Shown here: one piece after another, positions 1-11,922 of the stretch
How the letters are laid out: each line of letters begins with the position of its first letter
Numbering within the stretch: the stretch's first letter is position 1
NCBI GenBank assembly: GCA_024305745.1
Contig: JAHRBS010000013.1
Span: 2,852,001 to 2,916,000, forward strand
Length of the DNA stretch: 64,000 nt
Source of the DNA: Polyporus tsugae
Taxonomy: Eukaryota > Basidiomycota > Agaricomycetes > Polyporales > Polyporaceae
Reading direction: 5' to 3'
Made by a program: the position numbers and the translations under genes
The notes under the pieces: generated by a model
The model's input: only the letters and a program-made list of their open reading frames with translations
Databases searched by the model: none
What the model was told of the DNA's origin: nothing

Positions 1-1343
1 CGTTCTGCGCGAGCTTAGAGAGAGCCAGGGCGACCGACTTGGGCACAACGGGTGCGCGCGACGGTGGGTTGTAGGTGATCGTCGAGACAAGCATCAGCAG
101 GTACTCGTACGTGAGCGTCGACGGGCCCGGAAGGTTGAAGGTGCCGGGAAGGGGCGCCATAGGGAGCGTGTTCGCGAGAGCCTGGGCGACATCGAGAACC
201 TAGGCGATCGGGCATGTCAAGGTCAGGGAAATCCGTTGCGTCGCGAAACCGGACGCGAAGAAGGGTGCGAAATACTTACGTGCGCGGGGCGGACCTTCGT
301 CTGCATGTGGTTGAGCTGCCACCAAATCGGCCAGACTGATAAAAATGAAGAACGCCGTCACACCGACACGTCGGGTTGGGGCACAGAGGTGGGGCACTCA
401 CTCGCCATGTTGTTCAACAACCGGTCCTCGTACCCGAACATGGTCGCGGGGCGGACGATCGTCGCGTCGGGGAACGCCTCCTTCACGAGCTCCTCGCCAG
501 CCGCCTTCGAGCGATAGAACGCAGACTCGGAGTTGTGCGATGCGTTGAGGTGTGAGACATGGACGAAGCGGCCGACCCCGCTCTGAGCAGCGATAGTCGC
601 AATAGCCTGAGCACCCTTGGCGTGGACGTCATCGTAGCTGAAGTTCCTGTAAAGCGCACACGCCCCTCGTCAGAACCGAAGCCGCATATATTCAGAAACG
701 AACGTACTTCGTCTCGTACTCCCGCCCGACAAGGTTGTAGACGATGTCAGAGTGTCTCAGACACTCTTCTATCTGATCAGGTCGGCGGAGGTCCCACTCC
801 TACAACGCCACCGCCCTTGAGCGACCGTTCACGTCTCTCCCAACGCGCTCACACGCCTAACACCTAGTAAGACGGAGAGAGACGCACCAGCGAAGTGATC
901 TGTCCGAGATCTCCAGCTACCCTCAAATGCCTCTTCTCGTCCTCGTCGCGGTAAGGAATGACGACCTGCGTGCCCGCCTTCGCTGTTATCCACCCGGACA
1001 ACCGTCAATACGTGTCCCGAGCAACACAGTGGAAAGAAACACAAGGGACATACCGAGCTTCGCCACAAGGTATCTCCCCAAGAAACTCGTGCACCCAAAA
1101 ACGGTCACAGTTTGCCCAGTGGTCGCACTCCGTCCGGGCGGGCCGTACTGGATGGCGGCCTTGCCCGAGGGCAGGACTCTCAGGTCATGGAGGGCTCGCT
1201 GCGGACCCACGAAACGAAACACAACAAAACCGAACTCGGTGAGCTGGGAGGTGTCGACATCAGTGCATGGAAGGGGGGAGGCGGACCTTGTTTTGAGCGA
1301 GTGCGCGCGGCAGGCGCACGCATTTCGAAGAGACGGCCAACAT
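1..1343 (-). CDS. NDUFA9: NADH:ubiquinone oxidoreductase 40 kDa subunit (NDUFA9 family), 3' end outside window
   Basis: Accessory subunit of mitochondrial complex I, an atypical short-chain dehydrogenase-like protein of the matrix side that binds a nucleotide cofactor. Exons read on the minus strand: 1287-1343, 1054-1198, 888-982, 708-799, 402-646, 280-335 and <1-199, all with GT-AG introns and consistent phase. The first exon (MLAVSSKCVRLPRALAQNK) looks like a mitochondrial presequence. It is followed by AIQYGPPGRSATTG, and then VTVFGCTSFLGRYL, the Rossmann glycine motif in the form typical of the family (atypical GxxxFLG). Later come VVIPYRDEDEKRHL, the YDDVHAKGAQAIA segment, FVHVSHLNA, FYRSKAAGEE and FNLPGPSTLTYEYL. 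The ATG at 1343 is chosen because it gives the presequence and the exon 1/2 junction is in phase. The C-terminal part lies beyond base 1. Identity is secure from the motif order. Confidence 0.93.
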
Positions 1344-4196
1344 AGCGTGGCCAACGTTGCAGACGGTGAGCAAGGTGTTGCTCGGACGTTCGCTGCTCAG
1401 CCGGGGTTTCCCGAGTGGGGCGTCTATGGTGCTCAGCCAGTGATGTGCGCCCAATTCCCGGCACGATCGAGTCTTTGGACCTCGTCGACGCCCACACTGG
1501 TCTGGGGGGGGGAACACGGCAGGACGCTTCAAGTCAAGTTTTCATTCAAAATAACATCTACTAGCAAATGTCTACCATTGACCATCGTCCACCATAAACC
1601 GCTCAACGGCGAGGGAAAGAAGCCAGGACCGGCGAACGCGAGTAAAGTTGCTAGTAGCCCAGGTTCCGAGTCTATTAAGAACCCGCATTCATGGCCGAAT
1701 GCATATAGGTCGACACGAGGAGTGGTGCCATCTTGTTTCATGGAGCGGTTGAACTATGGACGGTGCAATGTCGCACCGTGGACGTAGACCGTGACGACGG
1801 CGCGAAGTGAATGGATCCAAGAATGTCCGGTCTGCTGCGGTTCGCAACATAGCGGCGAAAAAGGGTACAGGGTTGGGAAACCAATCTCCTACTGGCCGTT
1901 CACCTTGGCTCTTCTGATGAGCCATGTCCACGGCAGGGGCGGGGCCTCCTTCGCGAGAGGTTTGACGGCGGCGGTTTTGGTATCGATCGACGTCGCAGCC
2001 GCTGGCGTTTTTGTCCTGTCAGGGCCCGAGCAAGCCGTTGAGGAGACGTCCGCGGCCCAATGGCGGTAGCAGACCCGGAGTAGAACAAGGCAAGCCGTTG
2101 CGCCCGACGTGCATTGACCCAGGGAGAGCGGACAAGGTTCCGAGAATGAGGCACTGACGTGGGTTGAGTAGCGAGAGCGACAAAGCGAGCGGCATCAAGA
2201 CAGCAGCCCTCTTAGCAATGCTCATAGGCAGAGTCTCTGGCCGCGATCAGCGCGAATGGCGTAGGTGTCGGACTGGCCGCATCAATGGTGACCATGGTCG
2301 GGGTGCGGATGGTGCTAGGGCAGATGCTCGACAACCGGTTGGCTAGCGGAAGAGTCGGAGAACGTGAGCGGTGTCGTAGAGAGGACCGTCAAACGTGTAA
2401 CCACAAACAGAGCGCACAGAAGCATGGAGTCGCACCATTGTGCTTCCCCGAATTAGCCCTCTGGGCGAAGACTCTGATGGATTCCGATGAGAAACTTATG
2501 TCCGCCTTTTTGGGGAGGAGTGATGTCGGGGAGGCGAAGAGGGCGAATCACCTTGACGGGACATAAAAGAACATTCCCAGGCATTACGAATGAGCCATAT
2601 GGCGCACCTGTTGGTCCGTCCACTTTCTGTGAAGAGCGCGTGAGAAAGGGCGTTGATCACGGACGATAAACAAAGTCTCACCAAACCATCGAGGACCAAC
2701 CGCTACTCCAAACTCGGGCAACACGGGACGGAGCTAGCGATACAGTTCCCTCGAGATGTCCCCGAACGCACCGCTAGTGCGATGCTCTGGCGAATTAAGG
2801 TCGCCCAAGGATTACGGACCGGGTGACACCTGTTGAGCAGGCGTGGTGTCCAATCGAGGTAATATCCGTTTCCGTGTTCTTCTTGAGCTGGAGCGGGCTC
2901 GGGTGAGCGTGTGAGCACCCAAAGCCCGGGTAGGTTTGAAGGAAGGGTTATCGACTTGCACCGCACTTCGGGGGTAATTGAACCACTACGGGTAATTCAG
3001 AGACAGTTGCAGGGAAATTGCGGCGTCGCGCACCGCCTGCCTTGCGTCCTTTTTTCGGACGACATCGGATCCTGGGGACCTGAACTCTAAGATACAGCGG
3101 CGAAGTGATCGATGGGAACGACGTCTGGGCATATGCTTCTGTCCAATCCGATTTCAGAATCGACTCGAAGTGCATGCAAGACACAAGCACATACCAAGAC
3201 ATAAAAGTGTAAGGCAAGTCCTCGAGCATATGGTGTTGTGAAGGGGACAGCAAACCCGCTGATTTTTTCAACCGCTGATCCTGGCTCCTCCGTCTGCGTG
3301 TCGCGGAGCAAGAAACTATCGTGAGTTCTGAATGAACGGACCGGTGTGCTCGGCGGTTATGGTCTGAGAAACCGGTGAGAGACGTTAGCGCGAGGTTATA
3401 ACGCCCTCATATGGTCGTGGGCAGTACTCATGGCACGCTCGGATAGTCGGATGTTGCGGTCGGGCTACGTCGCCGGTGTTATGATCTAGGGCCGACGGTT
3501 GATGCGTAATGGTTGAACAGGATATCTTTACGCAGTGTGACTAGCCTGCGTAAGAGCTTCGCTCACATGGAACTGCATCGTCGTTTTTGTGTTCCTCAGG
3601 TAGCGCTGCCAATGCCATGGATAGGTCAGTTCTGTCAGTGCCAAGACATTGAATGGACTCACGACATCGACGGAGCTCTATGACGGCAGAATCGCACCCA
3701 TGATCTTCAGTCGGCAGAATGGGTTATCTTCGCTATAGATTGTTGCGCGTTGCATCGCGCCATTCTGTACAGGGCAATGGGACGGCGAGTTAGGCGAAAA
3801 CCACCATTCGGAAGAACCGCGATCTAAAGGACAACTTACCGAGGACAGCGACTACGCGGGGACCTCGACCGTACAGTCCCTCTGCGGCAACTAGTCGTCA
3901 TAGTCGCCTGACCCGGCTAGCTTGGAATGAGCTCAACATGGGGCAGACGATGGTGCCCAGTGAGTCAAACGACATGGGCGGCAGCGAGCAACACAACCGA
4001 CTTCACATTGCATCAGCGTCCAAATCGGGACATGCACAGCATTGTGGCCCGAGGTTAGGGTCTATCGGACAGCTCGGTCAAGCGTCTTCGATCGACATTT
4101 TTCCTCTGGACCAACACCACCGCTAAGTTCCCGCCGAGCTCGCCTCCCCGCTTGCATCGCCGTCCTCCCCTCGCACGACCTCCGCGCACGCACACC
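1344..4196. other. Gene-poor interval, no recognised gene
   Basis: Nearly 2.9 kb between the start of NDUFA9 and the start of the UPF0390 gene. Only short open frames without recognisable domains are present. The least random is a minus-strand frame at about 2948-3268 without a usable ATG at its 5' end. No tRNA, repeat array or transposon protein was seen. The first few hundred bases must hold the NDUFA9 promoter. Confidence 0.5.
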
Positions 4197-4889
4197 ATGG
4201 TCCAAGGACAGACGAAAGGCCTCTCCAAGGCGAAGAGCTCGAACGCGGCCTCGCGGCACGCACAAAAGGCAGCGGCGGCCCCGAAGAAGGGCAAGCGGTA
4301 CGTTGCGCCTAAGAACACCGCGGCGGTCAAGCAGGCTGCGCTGCACAAGGTGAGCCCCAGCATATGTACACTCGTGCTTAGCGACTCCCGGAATCCGAGT
4401 GTTGGCGAGGTTACCCCTCGGTGCTTCCCACCGCCCCTCGCCCCTTCTCCGCGGAGCCCCGACGTTGGCCAGGGGGAGTGGGAGGTGGGAGCAGCGGGGC
4501 AGGGGCACGGCCGAACGTCGGAAGGCCCTCGCGTACGTACGCGCAACGCAACGCAGTGTCCCGATGTTAAAATCGGTCCTGGTCCTGGAATATGGAATCT
4601 GGGACAGGCGCGGGGCTGACGCGTGGTGTGCGCGTGTTGTTCCTAGGGGCTGAGCGCGAAGATCAACAGGAGCATCGAGCAGCAGGTCGCCGCCGCCGCC
4701 GCGTCCTCGGGGAAGCTCACGATCATGAAGAACACAGCGATGGAAGGGTACGTGCGCGGCGGCCTCGTTACGACTTACATGCAGGCCTCGGTAGCTCAAC
4801 AGAGGCCGACCCTAATCGCTTTATCTGTACGCTATCTCTGCAGGACGTCGGCGGAGAAGCCCAGGTCCACAAAGCCCAAGAAGCAATGA
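4197..4889 (+). CDS. UPF0390 (DUF2462) small basic protein, 99 aa
   Basis: Exons 4197-4349, 4647-4747 and 4844-4889 join in phase to a 99-residue, lysine- and alanine-rich protein. It begins MVQGQTKGLSK, has KKGKRYVAPKNTAAVKQAAL in the middle, then LSAKINRSIEQQVAAAAASS and GKLTIMKNTAMEG, and ends in a basic tail (PRSTKPKKQ). This order matches the UPF0390 family, which includes the Leydig cell tumour 10 kDa protein homologs and is of unknown molecular function; nucleolar location is likely from the basic content but is inference. The first intron is 297 nt, longer than the second (96 nt). The ATG sits in a good context (cacaccATGG) after a pyrimidine-rich leader. Confidence 0.85.
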
Positions 4890-6135
4890 CGCACTCTCCG
4901 TCGTGCCTTCGCGATCTTCTAGGTCACCCAAGTGCGCTTTCTCTGCCTGTGTGCCTCCATCTCGTCATACTAACGGCATCCCCTACCCAGTTCCCAACTT
5001 GATCCACTTCGAATGTGAAGGACGGGCGCATAAACAGAGCAGCGGCTCCGCGCGGATGGTTTACGAGGTGGGAATCTGTCGAGTCGGAGCGCTCGGTAGT
5101 TTGTGCCATCAAGGGCTGTTGTGGGACGTGTATACGCAACATCTATCGCGCCTCATCGCTCCGTCGCCAGCGTTTTGGCGGACTAGTCCCGGCGGTTTCC
5201 CATGCAACCTGCCCGGAGGCGGTACCGGATATCCTATGTCGTATGCCACTTACCTATGTCCTCGGATTCGGACACGGGTGCGGAGAACTGCCCAGTATCA
5301 ACATGCGTTTACGTTGCGAGCGATAGCTCGAATGCATTGCATTACAGAATGCCATAAACAAAGCGACGAACAACGTGACAGCGACTTGGACGATGTATGA
5401 ATGTACAGGAAGATGTGGTTGGGTGCGTCGATGGGTAAGATGATCGTGATAACCGAGAAATATGCTGCGATGAGGGGAATATATGCATGATGATGAGTTG
5501 CAGAAACACAGATGTTGGGGTATTGGAAACCCTGCTTGCTAGGGAAAACATGTGATGGGAAACATGTGGTGTGGTAGTGGAACAGTGTGGACGATGCATG
5601 CCGATGAAGAAGCGTGAATGTGGATGAGAATCTGACGGAAATGACAATGACGAGTTTGGGGGGGAGTTGGGGATGAAAACCTGGGGGAATCTCATACTAG
5701 GGACCAGGATGCGTAACGTGAAGGGGGCAAGAGAAGTAGGGGGAAAATGCTGGGGAGATGCGGACGTGACATGCGATGTGCATTCAATAACGGGTAACCA
5801 GAGAGTGGGGGATGGCTGGGCAATGCGTAGACGAGTATGAGAGACCGAGACTGAGAATGAGACGAGAACGTGAATGTTGCATGATGATGGATGACGGTGA
5901 TAAGTCCATGTGCAAGAACGACAAGAGAGCCTAAAATGACATGAAAAACGTTCAAAGCCCAATGCAGAAGCTTTTCGTCATACAAACCTTCTCGACGTCG
6001 GACACAGCCGACGCGAGTGCAACACAAGGCCGACCCCACGCCCACAACAGGAGCATGGGAAGCGACAGTCCGTACGGGCGCGTACAGCCGTATGCACCGA
6101 CACCACGCGCCTGCGCGGGTCAACGCAATCGCGGT
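4890..6135. other. Intergenic; pyrimidine-rich 3' flank of the CENP-B-like gene
   Basis: The two flanking genes converge here. From about 5400 to 6100 the minus strand is strongly C/T-rich, which fits a 3' untranslated region of the minus-strand gene ending at 6136. A 206-codon minus frame at 5342-5962 is open, but its composition (Ser, Pro, His, Arg) follows the nucleotide skew and no domain is visible, so I do not call it a gene. Confidence 0.45.
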
Positions 6136-8132
6136 CTAAGACGCTGCTGTCCTGGGCAGGCTCAGCTGTAGAGGGGGCTGGTTGTACGGGCGACCAGAGG
6201 CCTTCCCGAAGATCTTCGCCTGGATGTGGAACATGTTCGCCCAGACCTCGGGCTCGACGTCTAGCTCGCCCTGTTTCGCCTTGAGGTACACAAGTAGCTT
6301 TTGTAGACAAAGCTCCGCCTCCGGGTCGTCCATGACCGGGATGGAGGGCACCATCTCAAGGCCAGGAGGGTACGGCATCAATGCCACCTCGTTCCCGTGA
6401 GCTTCGTCATTGGCAGCCTGCATGTCTGCCGACATGGAATCGGCACCTACGGCAGCAGCAGCGTCGTACGAGGAGGGGTAGGCGAGTTGGGACGGGCTGG
6501 AAGAGCCGTAGGAATGGACGATGGAGTGGTCGGTGCGTGAGCTATCTGGCTCAACGGGCTTGACCCACGGTTCCTGGATGAGCCCGAGGGAGGACTGCAT
6601 GCCCTGCATGGTCGTCGGTGGGATGTTCTCGTCCTCGGCAGCGGCCAGGGCCTGGGCATCGCCCTCGTCATCGGTGTCGATGGGATCATTGTAGCCACGG
6701 TCTTCCCTAATTGGCGGCGGGGTCCCCGGGAAAGGGATGATAGGCTGTGGCTCATCGGGTAGGAAGTCGCTTGCGTATGCGCGATATTTTTGATCGAGGG
6801 TGCCGTTGCCGTACCACACGCCGCGCCGGATTCCGTGGCGATGCTTGAAGTTCTCGAGCCAGCCCGAGCTCGCCTTGAACTTGTCCTGCGTGAAACCCAT
6901 GGCGTCACCGAACTCCCGCGCTTTTTTCCGAAGCAGCTGGTCGGTAAGGACCTTGCCGGCCTTGGAAGCGTTCTTGACCCAGTCCTCCAGACGGCCTTCC
7001 AGCATAGGGAACTTGGAGGGCCTTGTAAAATGTCAGTGCAAGAACAAGCGATGCAGCGAAGTAGAAAGCATACCTGAGCTTGGCGACGAGGACCTTCTCG
7101 TTAGGCGAGACGCTCAACCAGCGAGCCTTCTGCTTCAGGATTTTGCTGACGGTGCTGCGCTCAACGCCAAACAGAGAAGCGATATCCTCCTGTTTCATGC
7201 CCGGGTTTTCCTGCGCTGCGATACAGATCTTGTAGCGATCGATGTTGTAGAGACGTTTCTTTCTGTCTCTGCGGGCGTTCAAGGCGGGAAGCTTGCGGAC
7301 AGGCGACTCCACGGTGAACAACTGCGAGTTCGACGCCGACGACACTGAAGTAAGGGCGGACGCAACGCTCAGGGCAGGGGAAGCCGAACGAGGGTTGGAC
7401 GAAGCGGAAGCAGCAGACCCGGACGCTGAACGGGACTGGGTCTGAGGGAACATACGCCACTCGGTGCGGGGCTGTTGGTTGTAGGGATCCGCGTTGGACA
7501 TGGAGGGCTGCGTCTGATCAGGGAGGTGGTACGCGACCTGTGCTGCGGGAGAATGGGGGCGGGAGCCTTGCTGAGGAGTGTAATGAGTGGTTGGTGGAGG
7601 GTGCTGCGCGCATATAGACACTTTAGTGGCACACATGGGAAAGAGAGAAAATGAAACGAACGCCGTAAGACTGCGAGAGAGACGCATATTCCGGCAGCTC
7701 TCCTTGGCTATGGACCCTCTCATGCATGCGGAAACGTCTTCGGCAAAGACCTCTGTCTGGGCCAATGCTACCTTCGACTTGGGGGTCGAAGGCCAAGGTC
7801 TGAGAAGACGGACCAGGGTCGACGGTGGATGGGGAGGAAAGTGTTGCTGCCGAAGTGTTTGGGATATGGTGGGACATGTACGAGTGCTGGTGTGCTGAAG
7901 AAGAGGCATAATCGACGTGATTTTGGGCTTGAGACATCGTGAGGGGCATCTGGACGTGAACGGAAGAGGCAGAGTTGGAGAGGGCGAGCTGGGAATGCTG
8001 GCTAGCTGGCCAGGGCATGTCGTGGTGCAAGGCCTGGCGGGAAGCGGAGTTGGAGATCGCGTGCGGAGGGAGGTGAGGGAGGTGAGGTTGGAGATGATAC
8101 ACGAGGCTCGAGTACTGCTGAGCGGTGTCCAT
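6136..8132 (-). CDS. CENP-B-type helix-turn-helix DNA-binding protein without a DDE transposase domain
   Basis: Model: exons 7772-8132, 7074-7620 and 6136-7021, giving 597 residues. The N-terminal third is Ser/His/Gln/Pro-rich and disordered. It is followed by a psq-like HTH (RYKICIAAQENPGMKQEDIA, then LFGVERSTVSKILKQKARWL). A CENPB-type HTH follows (GRLEDWVKNASKAGKVL, FGDAMGFTQDKFKASSGWLE, NFKHRHGIRRG). The C-terminal part is acidic (DPIDTDDEGDAQALAAAEDE) and shows no DDE/pogo transposase signature, so this is probably a domesticated DNA-binding protein acting in the nucleus as a transcription or chromatin factor. The last intron (7022-7073) is firm. The first junction is less so: the acceptor giving a continuous frame is AAAG at 7621, while the better-looking GCGCAG at 7604 would break phase. 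The start is the ATG at 8132; the frame extends slightly upstream but without an ATG. Confidence 0.8.
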
Positions 8133-9905
8133 GGTGCACGACACGGGTGCTTTGCATCTACTGACGATGGGGGCGAGGATGTGGAGAGACGGTGTCGGCG
8201 GCGATGGTGGGCGTCGGGGAGTGAGACGGATGAGGGCAGAGAGCAGGTCGGCTTTTGAGCGAGAGGGAGTTGTGGAATCAGCCGGCGCTCTCAGCTCTCA
8301 CTCACTCTCAGTCTTGGTGTCTGACCTCTGATCGGGCTCCCTTCCCGGGCCTCCTCCCAGATCGCCCCGATCCCGCCTCTTCTGCCCGCTCGCCCGCGCA
8401 CACACACTCCTCGGCAAAATATTGATTCTATCCTACGCACGACCTCCGCCGCGTGCTCGCACGACGCTGCCGCGGCATCAACAAAGGCGGGACGGCGCGT
8501 CACCGCCCTGGATGTGTCGTAATCTGCGCAACTTCGGGTGTACAAGGTTGCTAGGTTTCCCAGCCGACCCCGCTCTCCTCGTTTGCCACGGAACCCCTTC
8601 GGACCTCGACGGCGCAATATTGCCAGGGCCGCGTCGTGCTCACTGCTCTCTAGAAGCCAGTTTGCGGTGAGCGTGCGGTGGCAGAGGCGTAGTGCTGTTC
8701 ATTGGGAGGATCCGAGAGAAGTGCGTTGATTCCCATCGACCGTGTCTCCGCTGTGTATGAATTGAAATACGTGTCCAATAGCGGTGCTAATCCGTCCGAG
8801 GCCCGCGACATCTGCCTCGAACACAAACCTTGAGCATGCCAGTGCGCGGTCCGGGCAGAGTGAATGTCCAGCGGATGTCGCCCATGCTTCCACGCATCGC
8901 GAGCTTCTACCTTCTACCCCTACGCCTGAATCTCCCTCCTCTGCCCCCGTGCGCCCCCACCTGATTCCCATGACTCACCCCTCATGTCCGATCTCGCTAC
9001 CTCCCCTCTCCCGCTGCGCACTCCCACTCGCCCACTCCTCGACCCGGCCATCGACATGGGCCCTTTTCCACGCCCCTCCGCGCCCTCCGAACCAGCGGTC
9101 ACCTCCTCCACGGATGCCCTGGAACGCCCTGCATGCCTTTTACGGGCCCCTGAACGACTATTCTGCCGCTTCGGCTGCATGCCCTACCATGTGTTGGCCA
9201 TCTTGGCAATCCGCACCATGCTAATGTCTGCGAGAGGGCGAGTTTCAAGGTCGAACCTGCGCCGCATTGGCTACATCTAGCGCGGAAGAACACCCTCCCC
9301 AGCGCCCGAAGACGTTTTCGAAGGCGTTGTGGTGTTCACACTTGCCGAATCTGGCATGTTCGAAACTCAGTCCGACCATCCCGCGTTCATACAGCGGCGT
9401 ACGACGGCTTCTCCCCCACATGAATAACTTCCAACTTTGCTCGACGGCGACCACCGAGATCTCGCACTGGCCTCTTGGATCAAACCTTAGATTTCCTCCG
9501 TGAACTTACGGCGACGACCATTCTGCGTTTTGCGACATCAGCTCCCACCGAGCTCTCTGGCAGAGAGCTTCCCGAAATAGACACGCAAGCTCAACCGTTA
9601 AGGTGCGTATGCCGGCCCATCTTCTCGCCGCCCTTCCAACCACTCTCATCTTCTCGCCAAGGTGGGAGCACATCGGCCTTTCCCTGGTGCCTATCTGCCC
9701 GTCTGTCCAATAGCGGCCCCCTAGCGGCTCCGTGTAGCCCGCGCCTTCGAGGGCGTCCCGTCCGAAGGGCTGGTAGAGCGCGCAATACGACGTCAGGGAC
9801 CTCCCACGTTCCCTCGAATGGGACGAATGCCCATCAGTCCGAGGGTACATCCTCGCGCATCGATTCGCATTCCGTACACACGCCTACCGCTTCCAGATAG
9901 CGCTC
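8133..9905. other. Intergenic, no recognised gene
   Basis: Promoter side of the CENP-B-like gene followed by sequence with no recognised product. A plus-strand ATG frame of 98 codons (8984-9280) and a longer plus frame around it (8784-9224) are Pro/Ser/Arg-rich and match no family I know. Confidence 0.4.
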
Positions 9906-10262
9906 CTAGGTTCCGTGCGCGCGTATGCATGCCTGCCCGCTATCCGCCAGATCATGCTGGGCGAGCTGGGCGAGCTCAAACGGGTCATTCGCACCCGACA
10001 TGCTCAGGCGATCCGGACGCTCCCAGGAGAGTGCGAACGCATGACACACCGGCTCGTCAGATGTGTCCAAGAGTCTCGCGTTGACGTCGCCTCCCTGGGC
10101 TCGAGCTGAACCATGACTGTAACGCCGGCGATCATGGTCGCACAGTGTGCCTATCCCCTCGGGGGCGGTACTCACCACATACGTCAGGGCGGCGTTCCCG
10201 TGTTCTTGAAGGACAGATGCAGTACAACCACCCGCAGCTTCCATATGTCGAGGTCTTGACAT
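9906..10262 (-). CDS. Hypothetical protein fragment, two exons, family unknown
   Basis: Two minus-strand segments (10176-10244 or -10262, and 9906-10094) join in phase across an 81-nt intron with a GTGAGT donor and CAG acceptor. The predicted text runs AAGGCTASVLQEHGNAALTY, then DVNARLLDTSDEPVCHAFAL and SWERPDRLSMSGANDPFELA, and ends at a TAG at 9906. Amino-acid balance is protein-like and much better than in the opposite frames. Candidate starts are ATGs at 10244 and 10262. Immediately upstream a second minus frame (about 10184-10330, containing LRLEALHWWICQDLDIWKL) also looks coding but is out of phase, so the gene may be longer and broken, or have an intron I could not place. No function can be assigned. 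Confidence 0.4.
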   Translation of the reverse strand: MSRPRHMEAAGGCTASVLQEHGNAALTYVVSTAPEGIGTLCDHDRRRYSHGSARAQGGDVNARLLDTSDEPVCHAFALSWERPDRLSMSGANDPFELAQLAQHDLADSGQACIRAHGT

Positions 10263-11922
10263 ATCCACCAGTGCAGGGCCTCGAGTCTGAGCGTGAGCGT
10301 AAGACGTACAACGGACGGAGATACGAATCCTGGACGAGCCCGAACCGGCTCAAGGATCGTGTGAGTCGGACCACGGTGCGTGTTGGCGTTCGGATCGCCC
10401 TTAGCGTCTTCGCATAGCGTCGCACCGAGGCGCACTCCACTAAGAAGAGGTCCACTACTCCGCCCTGTGCACGCAGTTGCCACCACCGCTGCGGTGGTTT
10501 TGCTGCCGTCTCGAAGCCGCGTTAATATCTTCGCTATCCAGGGTTCTGCCACCGCTCATGACCGCCGACAGCCGCCTTCCGAGTTTCAGCTGAAATCCGA
10601 GCCATGCACGCGTGGTTGGCACAATGAATGACAAGCTCTCCCAACCATCGTGTCGGGGCACAATTGCAGGTCGACCCTGGGCCTGTGTCGATGAAGCTCG
10701 AGCTCTAGTTTCTCGTTCTCTTCCAGGTTCAAAGCTAGCTTCGGGACTAGTCCCTGTTCTTTATCCTGTCAAGCTTCCCATTGATCCTGTCAAATACGCC
10801 GTGCTAAGCCCGTACAATGAAACCCTTCTCCGTGCGTCCCAGTCTATGCCTGCTTCTCTGGAGCTTCTCGCTCGCCTGCAGTCCGCACGAACCCCGCGGC
10901 TCGTTAGCTCGCTGTGGCCAGCGAGTCATTCCTGACTTGTAGTAGCGGACCACAGACCGCAGTGCAGCCTACGGAGCCCCGGCGCGCTTCTCTTCTCCGA
11001 TCTCGAGAGCCCAGACGAGCACGCACATCATTATCCCCGCCGAGGCACGGCAAAGACGAGTACGCCGATAGGGTGCGATAGGGGGCCCAGAAGACGTGCG
11101 TGCAGATCACAGCAGCACGCAGCTCGGATGTAGGCTCGGAGTCGCCCCAAGCCTCACGGCGGCCGCGACAATCCTGCGTGGTGGTGGGGAGGTGGATGAT
11201 CCGCTCGCCTGCCTTCGCCTTCTCTTCCGCCATTTGGCCTTCGCTTCCATCCATGGCGGTGCGGACGCGGCCGGGGCCTCGCTTTGCACACTGAGAACAC
11301 TGCCCGTGTGGATCCGGGGCTGCAGCTTGACTTGTCGCGGCTGACTTCGATGTCGTTATACTGTCATCTTGACTGTCAGATGGTTCGTATAGGGGCGCAC
11401 GAACCACTGCCGCAGCGATAGGTGAGAGAACAAGTCTACGTCTGGTGATGGTCATGCCTACAAGGCGAGTGGTGCTGGAGGGGTCTAGAAGTAGCAGGGT
11501 CGTATGTAAAGGCCCTGGCCACAGGCCCACAGCAACGCGAAGTCCAGGTCTTGCTCGTCTTTGTACTTCCAACTTCCCACAGCGGCTGCGAGTGCCTTCA
11601 TACTCCGCGTCCAGAACGCGCCCTGAATGCAAATCATGACAAGACATATTATATTGCCGAAGAAACACGGGTGCAGAACTGCAAGAACAACGACGGACCA
11701 GACTGCGAGTAAATATACAAGCCGCCACAAAATCGTACATCGCACAAGACCATCCGTGCGGTATCATGTATGCTCCCCCACGCGTTCGCCACCACCCGGA
11801 ATCCTGTATCCTGTACCTACCACGGGCTGCCACCGTCACCGCTCTCCACCCCACCCGTCAGGTCCCCTCTCACTCTCGCTGATTCTCCCACCGAGCTTGG
11901 AGAGCATGATCCTTCCTAACGC
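10263..11922. other. Intergenic, no firm gene
   Basis: Contains a long minus-strand open frame (10904-11854) and several shorter frames, none with a recognisable domain or convincing composition. A hydrophobic minus frame at 11485-11745 overlaps it in another phase. Nothing here can be named. Confidence 0.4.

Noticed and set aside
5342..5962. 206-codon minus-strand open frame
   Set aside because: Its content follows a long pyrimidine-rich strand in the 3' flank of the CENP-B-like gene; no domain and no plausible start or splice context.
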